DNA of 64,000 bases from an uncultured Ruminococcus sp. (GTDB lineage: Bacteria; Bacillota; Clostridia; Oscillospirales; Ruminococcaceae), in assembly GCA_946413815.1 (NCBI GenBank), contig CAMKMD010000008.1:1-64000 (forward strand). The letters run 5' to 3'. Both the position numbers and the translations under genes were made by a program. Shown in pieces: positions 52,401-61,238 of this stretch. Under the pieces are notes generated by a model. That model was not told the DNA's origin. It was given only the letters and a program-made list of their open reading frames with translations, and ran no database searches. Numbering within the stretch: the stretch's first letter is position 1; every line of letters starts with the position of its first letter.

Positions 52401-52756
52401 GCAAGAAAAAGTATAAAGAGGAAGCTGAAATGATAGAAGCTTCACAGGTCTCACGTACAGGCTGGATATTCACTGTCCTGTTCATGATACCTCTCGAGCT
52501 TGCGGCAGCCGGTCTCTATATCAACGGATTCGGCGGTAAGAGTCTGGGTTTCAGGATGGGAATGCTCCTGCTTCTCTCAGGAGTCTGCACTGCGGCCTCT
52601 CTGCTTCTCGGAAAGGCTCTTTTCACCTTCCTGTACGGACGCATCTTTCAGCGTACAGAGAACCGCACGCGTTCACGGAAAATCGCCGCTGCTGCAGAGA
52701 CAGTGATACTTGCCGTGATGCTTATATTCATGCTGATACTCTACAAGCTGAACTGA
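52397..52756 (+). CDS. Membrane protein, unknown
   Basis: A 119-residue protein with three membrane helices: about 20-42 (WIFTVLFMIPLELAAAGLYI), 50-72 (LGFRMGMLLLLSGVCTAASL) and 95-115 (VILAVMLIFMLILY). The N-terminus is charged (MSKKKYKEEAEM). It overlaps the previous small gene by four bases. There is no family I recognise. With the TraX-like gene and its small neighbour it forms a membrane-protein insert between aconitase and isocitrate dehydrogenase. Confidence 0.65.
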   Translation: MSKKKYKEEAEMIEASQVSRTGWIFTVLFMIPLELAAAGLYINGFGGKSLGFRMGMLLLLSGVCTAASLLLGKALFTFLYGRIFQRTENRTRSRKIAAAAETVILAVMLIFMLILYKLN

Positions 52757-52798
52757 TTATATGAAGAGAAACACAGAAAGATACGGAGGTAATCACCA

Positions 52799-54010
52799 AT
52801 GGCAAAGATAATCATGAAGACCCCCCTCGTCGAGATGGACGGCGACGAGATGACAAGGATCCTCTGGCAGTGGATCAAGGAGACACTGCTCGAGCCCTAT
52901 GTTGAGCTCAATACTGAGTACTACGACCTCGGCCTCAAGCACCGCGAGGAGACAAAGGATCAGGTGACACTTGATTCCGCCGAGGCTACAAAGAAGTACG
53001 GCGTAGCTGTCAAGTGTGCGACCATCACACCTAACGCAGCAAGAATGCCCGAGTACAACCTCACACAGATGTGGAAGTCACCCAACGGCACTATCCGTGC
53101 AGCTCTTGACGGAACCGTATTCAGAACTCCCATCATCGTTAAGGGCATCGAGCCCTACATCCCCACATGGACAAAGCCCATCACTATTGCACGTCATGCT
53201 TACGGTGACGTATACAAGAACACAGAGATGCGCGTAGCTCAGGGCAGCAAGGCCGAGCTCGTTGTTACCGATAAGGACGGAAACGAGACAAGAGAGCTGA
53301 TCCACGATTTCACAAAGTGCGACGGTATTATCCAGGGCCTTCACAACCTTGATGATTCCATTGCAGGCTTTGCAAGAGCATGCCTTAACTATGGCCTTGA
53401 TCTGAAGCAGGATGTATGGTTCGCTTCAAAGGACACTATTTCCAAGAAGTATGATCACCGCTTCAAGGATATCTTCCAGGAGATCTATGATAACGAGTAC
53501 AAGGAGAAGTACGAAGCTGCCGGCATAGAGTATTTCTACACTCTCATCGACGATGCAGTTGCAAGAGTTATCCGTTCCAACGGCGGCTATATCTGGGCCT
53601 GCAAGAACTATGACGGCGATGTTATGTCCGATATGGTATCCACAGCTTACGGCAGCCTTGCAATGATGACCTCTGTTCTTGTATCACCCGATGGTATCTA
53701 CGAGTATGAGGCAGCACACGGAACAGTACAGCGTCACTACTACAAGTACCTCAAGGGTGAGGAGACCTCCACCAACTCCGTTGCTACAATCTTCGCATGG
53801 AGCGGCGCTCTCCGCAAGAGAGGTGAGCTTGACGGCACACCTGAGCTCTGCGAGTTTGCAGACAAGCTTGAGAAGGCTACTATCCAGACCATCGAGGAAG
53901 GTGTTATGACAGGCGACCTGTACATGATCTCCAAGCTCGAGAACAAGAAGAAGGTAGATTCAAAGACCTTCCTCGACGAGATCAGAGCAAGACTCGACAA
54001 ATTAATGTAA
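52799..54010 (+). CDS. icd: NADP-dependent isocitrate dehydrogenase
   Basis: A 403-residue enzyme of the homodimeric type shared with eukaryotic cytosolic forms. It oxidises isocitrate to 2-oxoglutarate and makes NADPH. Motifs: [18 protein letters not shown] at the N-terminus, [39 protein letters not shown], the metal aspartates in [16 protein letters not shown], and [10 protein letters not shown] for NADP. SD CGGAGGT lies before ATG 52799. With aconitase upstream it forms the oxidative route to glutamate precursors. Confidence 0.96.
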   Translation: MAKIIMKTPLVEMDGDEMTRILWQWIKETLLEPYVELNTEYYDLGLKHREETKDQVTLDSAEATKKYGVAVKCATITPNAARMPEYNLTQMWKSPNGTIRAALDGTVFRTPIIVKGIEPYIPTWTKPITIARHAYGDVYKNTEMRVAQGSKAELVVTDKDGNETRELIHDFTKCDGIIQGLHNLDDSIAGFARACLNYGLDLKQDVWFASKDTISKKYDHRFKDIFQEIYDNEYKEKYEAAGIEYFYTLIDDAVARVIRSNGGYIWACKNYDGDVMSDMVSTAYGSLAMMTSVLVSPDGIYEYEAAHGTVQRHYYKYLKGEETSTNSVATIFAWSGALRKRGELDGTPELCEFADKLEKATIQTIEEGVMTGDLYMISKLENKKKVDSKTFLDEIRARLDKLM

Positions 54011-54043
54011 GGCGGTCCTTCCGCCGGGGAGAGGCATTTACCT

Positions 54044-54700
54044 ATGTCAAAAAACAGTATATCAAACTCAGTGATAAGGCGTCTTCCCAGATATCACCGT
54101 TTTCTCGGGGATCTTGAAGCCAACGGCTATGTGAGGATCTCCTCGAGGGAACTGGCTGAGAAGATGGGACTGACCGCTTCACAGATACGTCAGGACTTCA
54201 ACTGCTTCGGAGAATTCGGACAGCAGGGCTATGGCTACAATGTCAAGGAGCTTCGCGGAGAGATCGGAAAGATACTCGGACTCGATGTATCAACTCCGAT
54301 GATACTTCTCGGCGCAGGCAATCTCGGACGTGCCTTAGCCGCACACATCGATTTCCGCAACCGTGGTTTTGAGCTTATCGGTATATTCGATGCAAACCCT
54401 GCGGTAGTCGGAGACACTATAGGAGAGCTGTCTGTCAGATCTGTTGATGAGCTTGAAGCCTTCTGCACTCAGCACAGACCGGAAGCTGCTATACTCTGTA
54501 TCCCGAAGGGGGAGGCAGAGAAGGAGGCAGATCGTCTCATCAGCTACGGTGTCCGTGCATTCTGGAATTTTACACACTACGATCTTCGCATAAGTCACAA
54601 GGATGTAGCAGTCGAGAACGTGCATCTCGGTGACAGTCTTACCACGTTATCCTATGCCCTGTCCGGTATATCCGGAAAGGATAAAGAGGATAAGGAGTAA
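54044..54700 (+). CDS. rex: Redox-sensing repressor Rex
   Basis: A 218-residue Rex. The N-terminal winged helix (about 5-80; RLPRYHRFLGDL, SSRELAEKMGLTASQIRQDFNCFGEFG) is followed by a Rossmann domain with the NADH loop ILLGAGNLGRALA, FDANPAVVG, and ending WNFTHYDLRI. Rex leaves DNA when the NADH/NAD+ ratio is high and typically controls fermentation genes. It closes the acn-icd operon and precedes the fumarase/Hdr operon by about 540 bases; possible operators are noted at both promoters. Confidence 0.96.
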   Translation: MSKNSISNSVIRRLPRYHRFLGDLEANGYVRISSRELAEKMGLTASQIRQDFNCFGEFGQQGYGYNVKELRGEIGKILGLDVSTPMILLGAGNLGRALAAHIDFRNRGFELIGIFDANPAVVGDTIGELSVRSVDELEAFCTQHRPEAAILCIPKGEAEKEADRLISYGVRAFWNFTHYDLRISHKDVAVENVHLGDSLTTLSYALSGISGKDKEDKE

Positions 54701-55134
54701 CACAGGGGATTGATATCAGTGCCTGTGCAGAACGGCCATGCTGTACTGCACAGGTTCAATGTATTATAAAACTGTGAATTTTTTGTCAATCCATCACTAA
54801 CAATATATAGAATTCGGAATAGTCATATTCTGGATTTGAGCATTCATCAGCATCTTTCAGCGGATACTATCCATAATGCTGCGATCCTTACCATTAATTC
54901 TGCGCATTGATGATATGTACAATACTGACTGTATCATGCCGGATATGGTCAATTGTCACATTAATGCAAACCGTGTCAGGATATCATCAGCAAAACCGAC
55001 AGTATCGGGTGTAGATAATAACTTTTGATATAACTTATGATATGTTTGCAGACTTCCTGAGGAATGGGAATGTAGTCTGAAAACATTGTTAATAATATAT
55101 CAATTGCTGAATGCCCTTATTCTTAAACAGTATT
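54701..55134. other. Intergenic stretch before the fumarase operon
   Basis: AT-rich, with no supported gene. Near its start CCTGTGCAG and CTGCACAGG (about 54723-54757) form an inverted repeat without a T-run; it may end the rex transcript. Further on I see only a possible Rex box (55087-55104). Confidence 0.5.
55087..55104 (+). promoter_or_regulatory. Candidate Rex operator upstream of the fumarase/Hdr operon
   Basis: TTGTTAATAATATATCAA: full left half-site TTGTTAA, and right half ATATCAA with two mismatches to TTAACAA. It lies about 30 bases before the -35 box. Confidence 0.35.
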
Positions 55135-55162
55135 TGAAAACAGGCTCAGTTCCTGTTATAAT
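55135..55162 (+). promoter_or_regulatory. Promoter of the fumarase/Hdr/Flx operon
   Basis: TTGAAA (55135-55140), 16-bp spacer, TATAAT (55157-55162). Leader about 75 nt. Confidence 0.7.
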
Positions 55163-55243
55163 TATTGTGGATGCAGAGCGTCAGCTCTGTATATAAACGA
55201 CGAACAGCTGAGGAATCAGCATATTTTACCGGGAGTGAATAAT

Positions 55244-56620
55244 ATGGAATATCGTATCGAACATGATTCTATGGGCGAAGTCAGAGTGCCTGCCGATAAG
55301 TACTGGGCAGCACAGACCGAGAGAAGCCGTAACAATTTCCGCATCGGCAGCGGTATCGAGACCATGCCGAAGGAGATAATCAACGCCTTCGGTATCCTTA
55401 AAAGAGCAGCAGCTCTTGCAAATCACGATCTCAGACCTGAGAAGATGACCGACGAGAAGCTTGATGCAATCGTTGAAGCCTGCAGCGAGGTGGAGAGCCT
55501 TGAGCTTATCGATAACTTCCCGCTTGTTGTATGGCAGACCGGAAGCGGCACACAGTCGAATATGAATGCCAACGAGGTCATCGCCAACAGAGGAAACGAG
55601 ATCGCCGGAAAGAAGCTGCTCCACCCCAATGACGATATCAACATGAGCCAGTCCTCAAACGATACCTTCCCGACAGCAATGCACATCGCTGCTGTACTTT
55701 CCCTTGAGAACAAGGTGCTTCCCGCTATAGACGAGCTGGTGAAGACACTTCTGCGCCTTGAGGCAGAGAACGAAGGCATCGTAAAGAGCGGACGTACTCA
55801 TCTCCAGGATGCAACTCCCATAAAGTTTTCCCAGGAGATCAGCGGCTGGAGATCCTCCCTTGAAAAGGATAAGCGCATGATACAGCTTGCCTGCGATGAG
55901 CTGAAGGAACTGGCGCTGGGCGGTACAGCTGTAGGCACTGGCCTTAACGCTCCTGACGGCTTTGCAGAGAAGGCTGCTGCATACATCAGCCAGATCACCG
56001 GCATCGATTTCGTGACAGCTCCCAACAAGTTCCATTCACTCACATCAAAGGACGAGATAGTATTCGCTCACGGCGCCCTCAAAGGTCTTGCAGCTGATAT
56101 GATGAAGATAGCCAACGATGTAAGATGGCTGGCTTCCGGTCCGAGAGACGGCCTCGGCGAGATAACCATCCCTGAGAACGAGCCCGGTTCCTCCATCATG
56201 CCGGGTAAGGTAAACCCCACACAGTGCGAGCAGGTTACAATGGTAGCCGTACAGGTTATGGGCAACGATGTGGCAGTTGGTATGGCTGCTTCACAGGGCA
56301 ACTTCGAGCTTAATGTGTTCATGCCCGTATGCGCATATAACTTCCTCCAGTCTGCAAGACTCCTTGCTGAGTCTATCCTCTCCTTCAACTCCAACTGCGC
56401 AGTAGGCATCAAGGCAAACAAGGAAAAGATGCACCACAACCTCCATAACTCTCTTATGCTGGTCACAGCTCTAAATCCTTACATCGGCTACGAGAACGCT
56501 GCAAAGACCGCTAAGAAGGCATTCAAGGACAATATCTCCCTGAAGGAGGCCTGCGTGGAGCTTGGCTTCCTCACAGCTGAGAAGTTCGACGAGGTATTCC
56601 ACCCAGAGCAGATGGTCTGA
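55244..56620 (+). CDS. fumC: Class II fumarate hydratase
   Basis: A 458-residue fumarase of the Fe-independent class II type. It interconverts malate and fumarate. Motifs: GSGTQSNMNANEVIANR, HPNDDINMSQSSNDTFPTA, GRTHLQDATPI, GTAVGTGLNAP and the family signature GSSIMPGKVNPTQCEQ with the mobile-loop Ser. I choose ATG 55244 with GGGAG eight bases upstream; a GTG at 55235 is in frame. It is first in the operon, and hdrB starts 23 bases after its stop. This ties the redox genes downstream to fumarate metabolism. Confidence 0.96.
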   Translation: MEYRIEHDSMGEVRVPADKYWAAQTERSRNNFRIGSGIETMPKEIINAFGILKRAAALANHDLRPEKMTDEKLDAIVEACSEVESLELIDNFPLVVWQTGSGTQSNMNANEVIANRGNEIAGKKLLHPNDDINMSQSSNDTFPTAMHIAAVLSLENKVLPAIDELVKTLLRLEAENEGIVKSGRTHLQDATPIKFSQEISGWRSSLEKDKRMIQLACDELKELALGGTAVGTGLNAPDGFAEKAAAYISQITGIDFVTAPNKFHSLTSKDEIVFAHGALKGLAADMMKIANDVRWLASGPRDGLGEITIPENEPGSSIMPGKVNPTQCEQVTMVAVQVMGNDVAVGMAASQGNFELNVFMPVCAYNFLQSARLLAESILSFNSNCAVGIKANKEKMHHNLHNSLMLVTALNPYIGYENAAKTAKKAFKDNISLKEACVELGFLTAEKFDEVFHPEQMV

Positions 56621-56643
56621 TAAAACTGAAAGGAATCGTACAA

Positions 56644-57453
56644 ATGGAAAATAATGCGGTTTTCACATATTACCCCGGCTGTACGCTGAGGACGAAGGCT
56701 AAGGATCTCGATGCTTATGCAAGATCCTCTGCCGAAGCACTCGGCATCACACTGGTCGAGCCGGAGAACTGGCAGTGCTGCGGCGGTGCTTATACCACTG
56801 CGAAGGACGAGATCGCAACAAAGCTCTCAGCGGTCCGCACACTTATGGCTGCAAGAGACAGCGGTAGAGCACTTGTAACTGTCTGCTCCGCCTGTCATAA
56901 CGTAATAAAGCAGACTAACTATGATATTGCCCGTGACGAGGATATGGCACGCAAGGTGAACAGCTATATGCAGAACGAGACTCCCTATACAGGTGAGACT
57001 GCTGTATATCATTACCTTGAGCTTCTCCGTGACGTTATCGGCTTTGACAAGCTGAAGGCAGCCGTTGTTAATCCCCTCAAGGGAAAGAAGATAGCAGCAT
57101 ACTACGGCTGTCTCCTTCTTCGCCCCTCAAAGGCTCTTGCAATGGACGATCCCGAGAACCCTACAATCATGGAGGATTTCATCAGAGCCATCGGTGCCGA
57201 GCCTGTTATCTACGCACAGCGCAACGAGTGCTGCGGCGGTTATATAACTATGGAGGATAAGGCGCAGGCATCGAAGCGCAGCGCCTCCGTAATGGATTCG
57301 GCAAAGGATATGGGTGCTGATATGGTCATAACAGCCTGTCCGCTCTGCCTGTACAACCTGAAGAAGAATTCCGGTTCTGAGCTCCCGGTTTACTATTTCA
57401 CAGAGATCCTTGCAGAGGCTCTCGGACTGAAGAAGGAGGATACAGATGAGTGA
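56644..57453 (+). CDS. hdrB: Heterodisulfide reductase-type subunit B (CCG domain protein)
   Basis: A 269-residue protein with two complete CCG motifs: C in FTYYPGCTLRT, then CCGGAY (Cys45-46) and CSACHN; and CLLLRP, then CCGGY (Cys196-197) and CPLC. In methanogen HdrB these bind the unusual non-cubane [4Fe-4S] clusters that reduce the CoM-S-S-CoB disulfide. Clostridia lack those coenzymes, so the natural acceptor differs here. It has all cluster cysteines and so should be functional. First of the hdrBCA set, overlapping hdrC by eight bases. A direct role beside the fumarate reductase pair is my inference. Confidence 0.92.
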   Translation: MENNAVFTYYPGCTLRTKAKDLDAYARSSAEALGITLVEPENWQCCGGAYTTAKDEIATKLSAVRTLMAARDSGRALVTVCSACHNVIKQTNYDIARDEDMARKVNSYMQNETPYTGETAVYHYLELLRDVIGFDKLKAAVVNPLKGKKIAAYYGCLLLRPSKALAMDDPENPTIMEDFIRAIGAEPVIYAQRNECCGGYITMEDKAQASKRSASVMDSAKDMGADMVITACPLCLYNLKKNSGSELPVYYFTEILAEALGLKKEDTDE

Positions 57454-57829
57454 TAAGTTAAAGGAGCAGATACTCCGCTCCAGCGGCTCCAATGTACTTA
57501 AATGTATGCGCTGCGGCAAGTGCTCGGCTACCTGCCCCTCCTACGACGAGATGGAGTATCATCCTCACCAGTTTGTATACATGGTGGAAAAGGGCGATAT
57601 AGAGAAGCTTATGTCTTCTGATTCGCTTTATAAGTGCCTTACCTGCTTTGCCTGCGTGGACAGATGTCCGAGAGGCGTTGAGCCCGCAAAGGTAGTAGAG
57701 GCAGTTCGCCTTGCCGCAGTACGCAGGCAGGGCAATAACCACCTTGTGCCCACAGATATCCCCGGAATGCTCGATGATGATCTGCCGCAGCAGGCTATCG
57801 TCACAGCATTCAGAAAATACACGAAGTAA
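57446..57829 (+). CDS. hdrC: Heterodisulfide reductase-type subunit C (4Fe-4S)
   Basis: A 127-residue ferredoxin-type protein with two [4Fe-4S] motifs, CMRCGKCSATCP (about 20-31) and CLTCFACVDRCP (about 63-74). In HdrABC complexes it passes electrons between HdrA and HdrB. Length is shorter than many HdrC proteins but holds both motifs. It overlaps hdrB at the 5' end and precedes hdrA by 15 bases with GGAGGAG as SD. No membrane segment. Confidence 0.93.
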   Translation: MSDKLKEQILRSSGSNVLKCMRCGKCSATCPSYDEMEYHPHQFVYMVEKGDIEKLMSSDSLYKCLTCFACVDRCPRGVEPAKVVEAVRLAAVRRQGNNHLVPTDIPGMLDDDLPQQAIVTAFRKYTK

Positions 57830-57844
57830 GGAGGAGACTGAACT

Positions 57845-59836
57845 ATGCAGAGAATTGGAGTATTTGTCTGTCACTGCGGTACCAATATCGCCGCAACGGT
57901 AGACGTAAAGGCAGTTGCCGAAGCTCTCGGCCACGAGCCGGGCGTAGTCATCTCCCGGGAATACCAGTATATGTGTTCCGAGTCAGGACAGAACCTTGTA
58001 AAGGATGCGATCAGGGAGCATAACCTTACAGGTGTAGTTATCTGCTCCTGCTCACCGCGTATGCACGAGAACACATTCAGAAAGGCAGCAGCCGCTGCCG
58101 GTCTCAATCCTTACCTTGTGGAGATCGCCAACATCCGTGAGCAGTGCTCATGGATACACAAGGATATAGCCTCGGCTACAGAGAAGGCTGTCATCCTCGG
58201 TAAGGCAGCAGTAGCAAAGGTACATCTCAATGCACCTCTTATCGCAGGCGAGAGTCCGGTAGTCAAGAGAGCGCTTGTTATCGGCGGAGGTATCGCCGGC
58301 ATCCAGACCGCTCTTGATATCGCAGAGGCAGGCTTCGACGTTGATATCGTAGAAAAGCAGCCCACTATCGGCGGCAAGATGGCTCAGATAGACAAGACCT
58401 TCCCCACGCTTGACTGTGCCGCCTGTATCCTCACTCCTAAAATGGTTGAGGCCTCACAGAACGAGAAGATACATATCTACTCCTTCAGCGAGGTTACAGA
58501 CGTCAAGGGCTTTGTAGGAAACTTCACTGTTACCATAAAGCGCAAGGCTCGCTACGTTGATGAGACAAAGTGTACCGGCTGCGGACTCTGCACAGAGAAG
58601 TGCCCTATGAAGAAGGTACCCAACGAGTTCAATATGGGCCTTGACAACAGGACAGCTATTTACATCCCCTTTGCACAGGCAGTACCCAAGGTGGCAACTA
58701 TCGACCCCAACTACTGCATGATGATGAAGACGGGCAAGTGCGGTGTCTGCTCAAAGGTCTGCTCTGTAGGTGCTATCGACTACAAGCAGGAGGATAAGTT
58801 CATCGAGGAGAAATACGGTGCGATCGTAGTTGCCACCGGATTCAACCCAATAAATCTTGACAAGTACGACGAGTTCGCATACAACCAGTGTGCAGACGTT
58901 GTTACTTCTCTTGAACTGGAGAGACTGATGAATGCGGCCGGCCCCAACGGCGGTACGCTCCTCCGCCCCTCCGACAAGACTCATCCCCATACCATAGTAT
59001 TCGTGCAGTGCGTAGGCAGCCGCTGCGATGACGAGAAGGGCAAGCCCTACTGCTCGAAGATATGCTGTATGTATACTGCAAAGCACGCAATGCTCATACG
59101 TGAGAAATACCCCGATACCGAGGTATACGTATTCTATATAGATGTCCGTACTCCCGGCAAGAACTTCGACGAGTTCTACCGCCGTGCAGTTGAGCAGTAC
59201 AATGTTCACTACATCAAGGGCATGGTCGGCAAGGTTACACCTAAGTCCGACGGAAAGATAGACGTACAGGCATCAGACCTTATCGCAAACGAGCAGCTCC
59301 ATATCAATGCGGATATGGTAGTACTCGCAGCAGCCATTGAGCCTGACAAGACAGCACGTCCTCTTGCGACTATGCTCACCACACAGATGGACACAAATGA
59401 CTTCTTCACAGAGGCTCATCCGAAGCTCCGTCCCGTAGAGAGTGCAACAGCCGGTATCTTCCTCTCCGGTGCCTGCCAGGGTCCGAAGGATATCCCGGAG
59501 ACCGTAGCACAGGGAAGTGCCGCTGCCGCAAAGGCTATCGGACTTCTCTGCAAGAACAGTATCACCTGCAATCCCTGCGTGGCTCATTCCAACGAGCTTA
59601 TGTGCAACGGCTGCTCAGCCTGTGAGAAGGTATGCCCCTACGGCGCTATCACATATCAGGACAAGGAATTCAGGATGCCTGACAGGACTACAGCGATACG
59701 CCGTGTAGCAAGCGTCAATCCGGCAGTATGTCAGGGCTGCGGCGCTTGTACAGTTGCTTGTCCTTCGGGAGCAATGGATCTCAACGGCTTCTCTAACAGT
59801 CAGATAATGGCGGAGGTAGACGCAATATGCAAGTAA
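57845..59836 (+). CDS. hdrA: Heterodisulfide reductase-type subunit A, flavin iron-sulfur hub
   Basis: A 663-residue flavoprotein, the probable bifurcation site. FAD-binding loop RALVIGGGIAGIQTALDIAEA (about 143-162), HdrA-type LDCAACILTPKMVEA (about 192-206), then ferredoxin-like clusters CTGCGLCTEKCP and CGVCSKVCS in the middle and CNGCSACEKVCP and CQGCGACTVACP near the C-terminus. The N-terminal ~140 residues have the cysteine-rich HdrA insert (VCHCGTNIA, CSCSPRMHENTF). In known HdrABC-MvhAGD and FlxABCD-HdrABC complexes HdrA splits electron pairs between ferredoxin and a higher-potential acceptor. Overlaps flxD by ten bases. Confidence 0.94.
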   Translation: MQRIGVFVCHCGTNIAATVDVKAVAEALGHEPGVVISREYQYMCSESGQNLVKDAIREHNLTGVVICSCSPRMHENTFRKAAAAAGLNPYLVEIANIREQCSWIHKDIASATEKAVILGKAAVAKVHLNAPLIAGESPVVKRALVIGGGIAGIQTALDIAEAGFDVDIVEKQPTIGGKMAQIDKTFPTLDCAACILTPKMVEASQNEKIHIYSFSEVTDVKGFVGNFTVTIKRKARYVDETKCTGCGLCTEKCPMKKVPNEFNMGLDNRTAIYIPFAQAVPKVATIDPNYCMMMKTGKCGVCSKVCSVGAIDYKQEDKFIEEKYGAIVVATGFNPINLDKYDEFAYNQCADVVTSLELERLMNAAGPNGGTLLRPSDKTHPHTIVFVQCVGSRCDDEKGKPYCSKICCMYTAKHAMLIREKYPDTEVYVFYIDVRTPGKNFDEFYRRAVEQYNVHYIKGMVGKVTPKSDGKIDVQASDLIANEQLHINADMVVLAAAIEPDKTARPLATMLTTQMDTNDFFTEAHPKLRPVESATAGIFLSGACQGPKDIPETVAQGSAAAAKAIGLLCKNSITCNPCVAHSNELMCNGCSACEKVCPYGAITYQDKEFRMPDRTTAIRRVASVNPAVCQGCGACTVACPSGAMDLNGFSNSQIMAEVDAICK

Positions 59837-60273
59837 ATGAGAATACCAATTTTGAGCCTGTTATCGTTGCATTCTGCTGCAACTGGTGTTCATACGCCGG
59901 AGCTGATCTCTCAGGCACAAACAGACTCAACTATCCGACTAATGTCAAGATAATCAGAGTTCCCTGTTCATGCAGAGTGAACCCGATGTTCATACTCAGG
60001 GCATTCCAGAGAGGCGCTGACGGAGTTATCCTCTGCGGCTGCCACCCCGGAGACTGCCACTACACCTCAGGAAACTATTTCACACGCCGCAGGATAACCC
60101 TCCTGTACAGTATGCTTGATTTCCTCGGTATCGAGAGAGACAGAACAAGACTGGAATGGGTATCTGCTGCTGAGGGCGCAAAGTTTGCTGCTACAATGCA
60201 GGAATTCACCGATGCCGTAAGAAAGCTCGGCCCTAACCGGAGATTGGAGGATCTGAGATGCAGGAAGCAATGA
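59827..60273 (+). CDS. flxD: MvhD/FlxD-type [2Fe-2S] connector subunit
   Basis: A 148-residue protein of the MvhD family. Cluster cysteines lie in FCCNWCSYAGAD, VPCSCRVNP and CGCHPGDCHY, the usual pattern for the [2Fe-2S] electron entry subunit that docks on HdrA. In hydrogenase systems MvhD links the NiFe hydrogenase to HdrA; in Flx systems it links the NADH-oxidising subunits. No hydrogenase genes are in the operon, but Flx-like genes are, so the name flxD is preferred. Overlaps hdrA before and flxC after. Confidence 0.9.
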   Translation: MQVNENTNFEPVIVAFCCNWCSYAGADLSGTNRLNYPTNVKIIRVPCSCRVNPMFILRAFQRGADGVILCGCHPGDCHYTSGNYFTRRRITLLYSMLDFLGIERDRTRLEWVSAAEGAKFAATMQEFTDAVRKLGPNRRLEDLRCRKQ

Positions 60274-61238
60274 TAAATAAGGCAAAGCAGCTCCTGGCCG
60301 ATGGTACTGTCAACCGTGTCATGGGCTGGAAGAGGGGAGAGTTCGTGTACGACATCACTCCCGCTGTCTTTGAGACTGCTGAGGAGATCGATGCAGATTT
60401 CGTATGCGATGATTTCACCGCAGCCAACGTTTCAAAGTATCTTGTTAAAGAGAGCCGCAAGGAGGGAAAGATACTTGCCTTCCTGAAGCCCTGCGATACC
60501 TACAGCTTTAACCAGCTTGTCAAGGAGCACCGCATAGTCCGTGAAAACGTATACGTGGTAGGCATCCCCGGAGGCCCGAAGCTTGATGCAGAGAAGATAA
60601 AGGCAAAGGGTATAACCGGTATACTCTGCGTAAAGAACGAGAACGGCACACTTAAGATAGACACTCTCTACGGCGAGGAGACAATGCCTTACTACGAGGC
60701 CATCCTCGGCAAGTGTGAGACCTGCAAGAGCCGCAAGCACGTTGTATATGACGAGCTTATCGGCGAAGAGGGCGAGGTAATCACAGCAGAGGATTCCGGC
60801 CGCTTCGATATGGTAGAGAAGCTGGAGAACATGACTGCTCAGGAACGTTATGATTTCTGGAGGGAGCAGCTCTCCAAGTGTATCCGCTGCAACGCCTGCC
60901 GCAACGTATGTCCCGCCTGCACCTGTGAGAACTGCGTATTCGATAACCCGGCATCGGGCATATCCAACAAGGCAGCCGCAGACAGCTTCGAGGAGAATAT
61001 GTTCCACATCATCCGTGCCTTCCATGTTGCCGGACGCTGTACCGACTGTGGTGAGTGCTCAAGAGTATGTCCCCAGAACATACCGCTTCACCTCCTCAAC
61101 CGCAAGTTCATCAAGGACATCAACGCCTTCTACGGCGAGTATCAGGCAGGAGAGGACACCACATCAAGAGCTCCTCTCAACAACTATGACAAGGACGACT
61201 GCGAGCCTTCCATCGTACATGAAAGGGGTGTTGAGTGA
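60258..61238 (+). CDS. flxC: Iron-sulfur protein of the Flx module (FlxC-like)
   Basis: A 326-residue cytosolic protein. The N-terminal two thirds look like the beta-subunit-type domain of F420 hydrogenase/dehydrogenases (AFLKPCDTYSFNQLVKE, GIPGGPKLDAEKIKAKG), with CETCKSRKHVVYDELIGE in the middle. Two [4Fe-4S] motifs follow, CIRCNACRNVCP and CTDCGECSRVCP. In order and content it agrees with FlxC of the FlxABCD-HdrABC set described in Desulfovibrio; I assign the letter from gene order read backwards, so it is provisional. The Cys-rich CTCENC between motifs may hold another cluster. Confidence 0.75.
   Translation: MQEAMINKAKQLLADGTVNRVMGWKRGEFVYDITPAVFETAEEIDADFVCDDFTAANVSKYLVKESRKEGKILAFLKPCDTYSFNQLVKEHRIVRENVYVVGIPGGPKLDAEKIKAKGITGILCVKNENGTLKIDTLYGEETMPYYEAILGKCETCKSRKHVVYDELIGEEGEVITAEDSGRFDMVEKLENMTAQERYDFWREQLSKCIRCNACRNVCPACTCENCVFDNPASGISNKAAADSFEENMFHIIRAFHVAGRCTDCGECSRVCPQNIPLHLLNRKFIKDINAFYGEYQAGEDTTSRAPLNNYDKDDCEPSIVHERGVE

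Noticed and set aside
57845-60273. Reading hdrA-flxD as part of a hydrogenase (Mvh) complex
   Set aside because: No NiFe hydrogenase genes follow; the downstream genes form the Flx NAD(P)H module instead.
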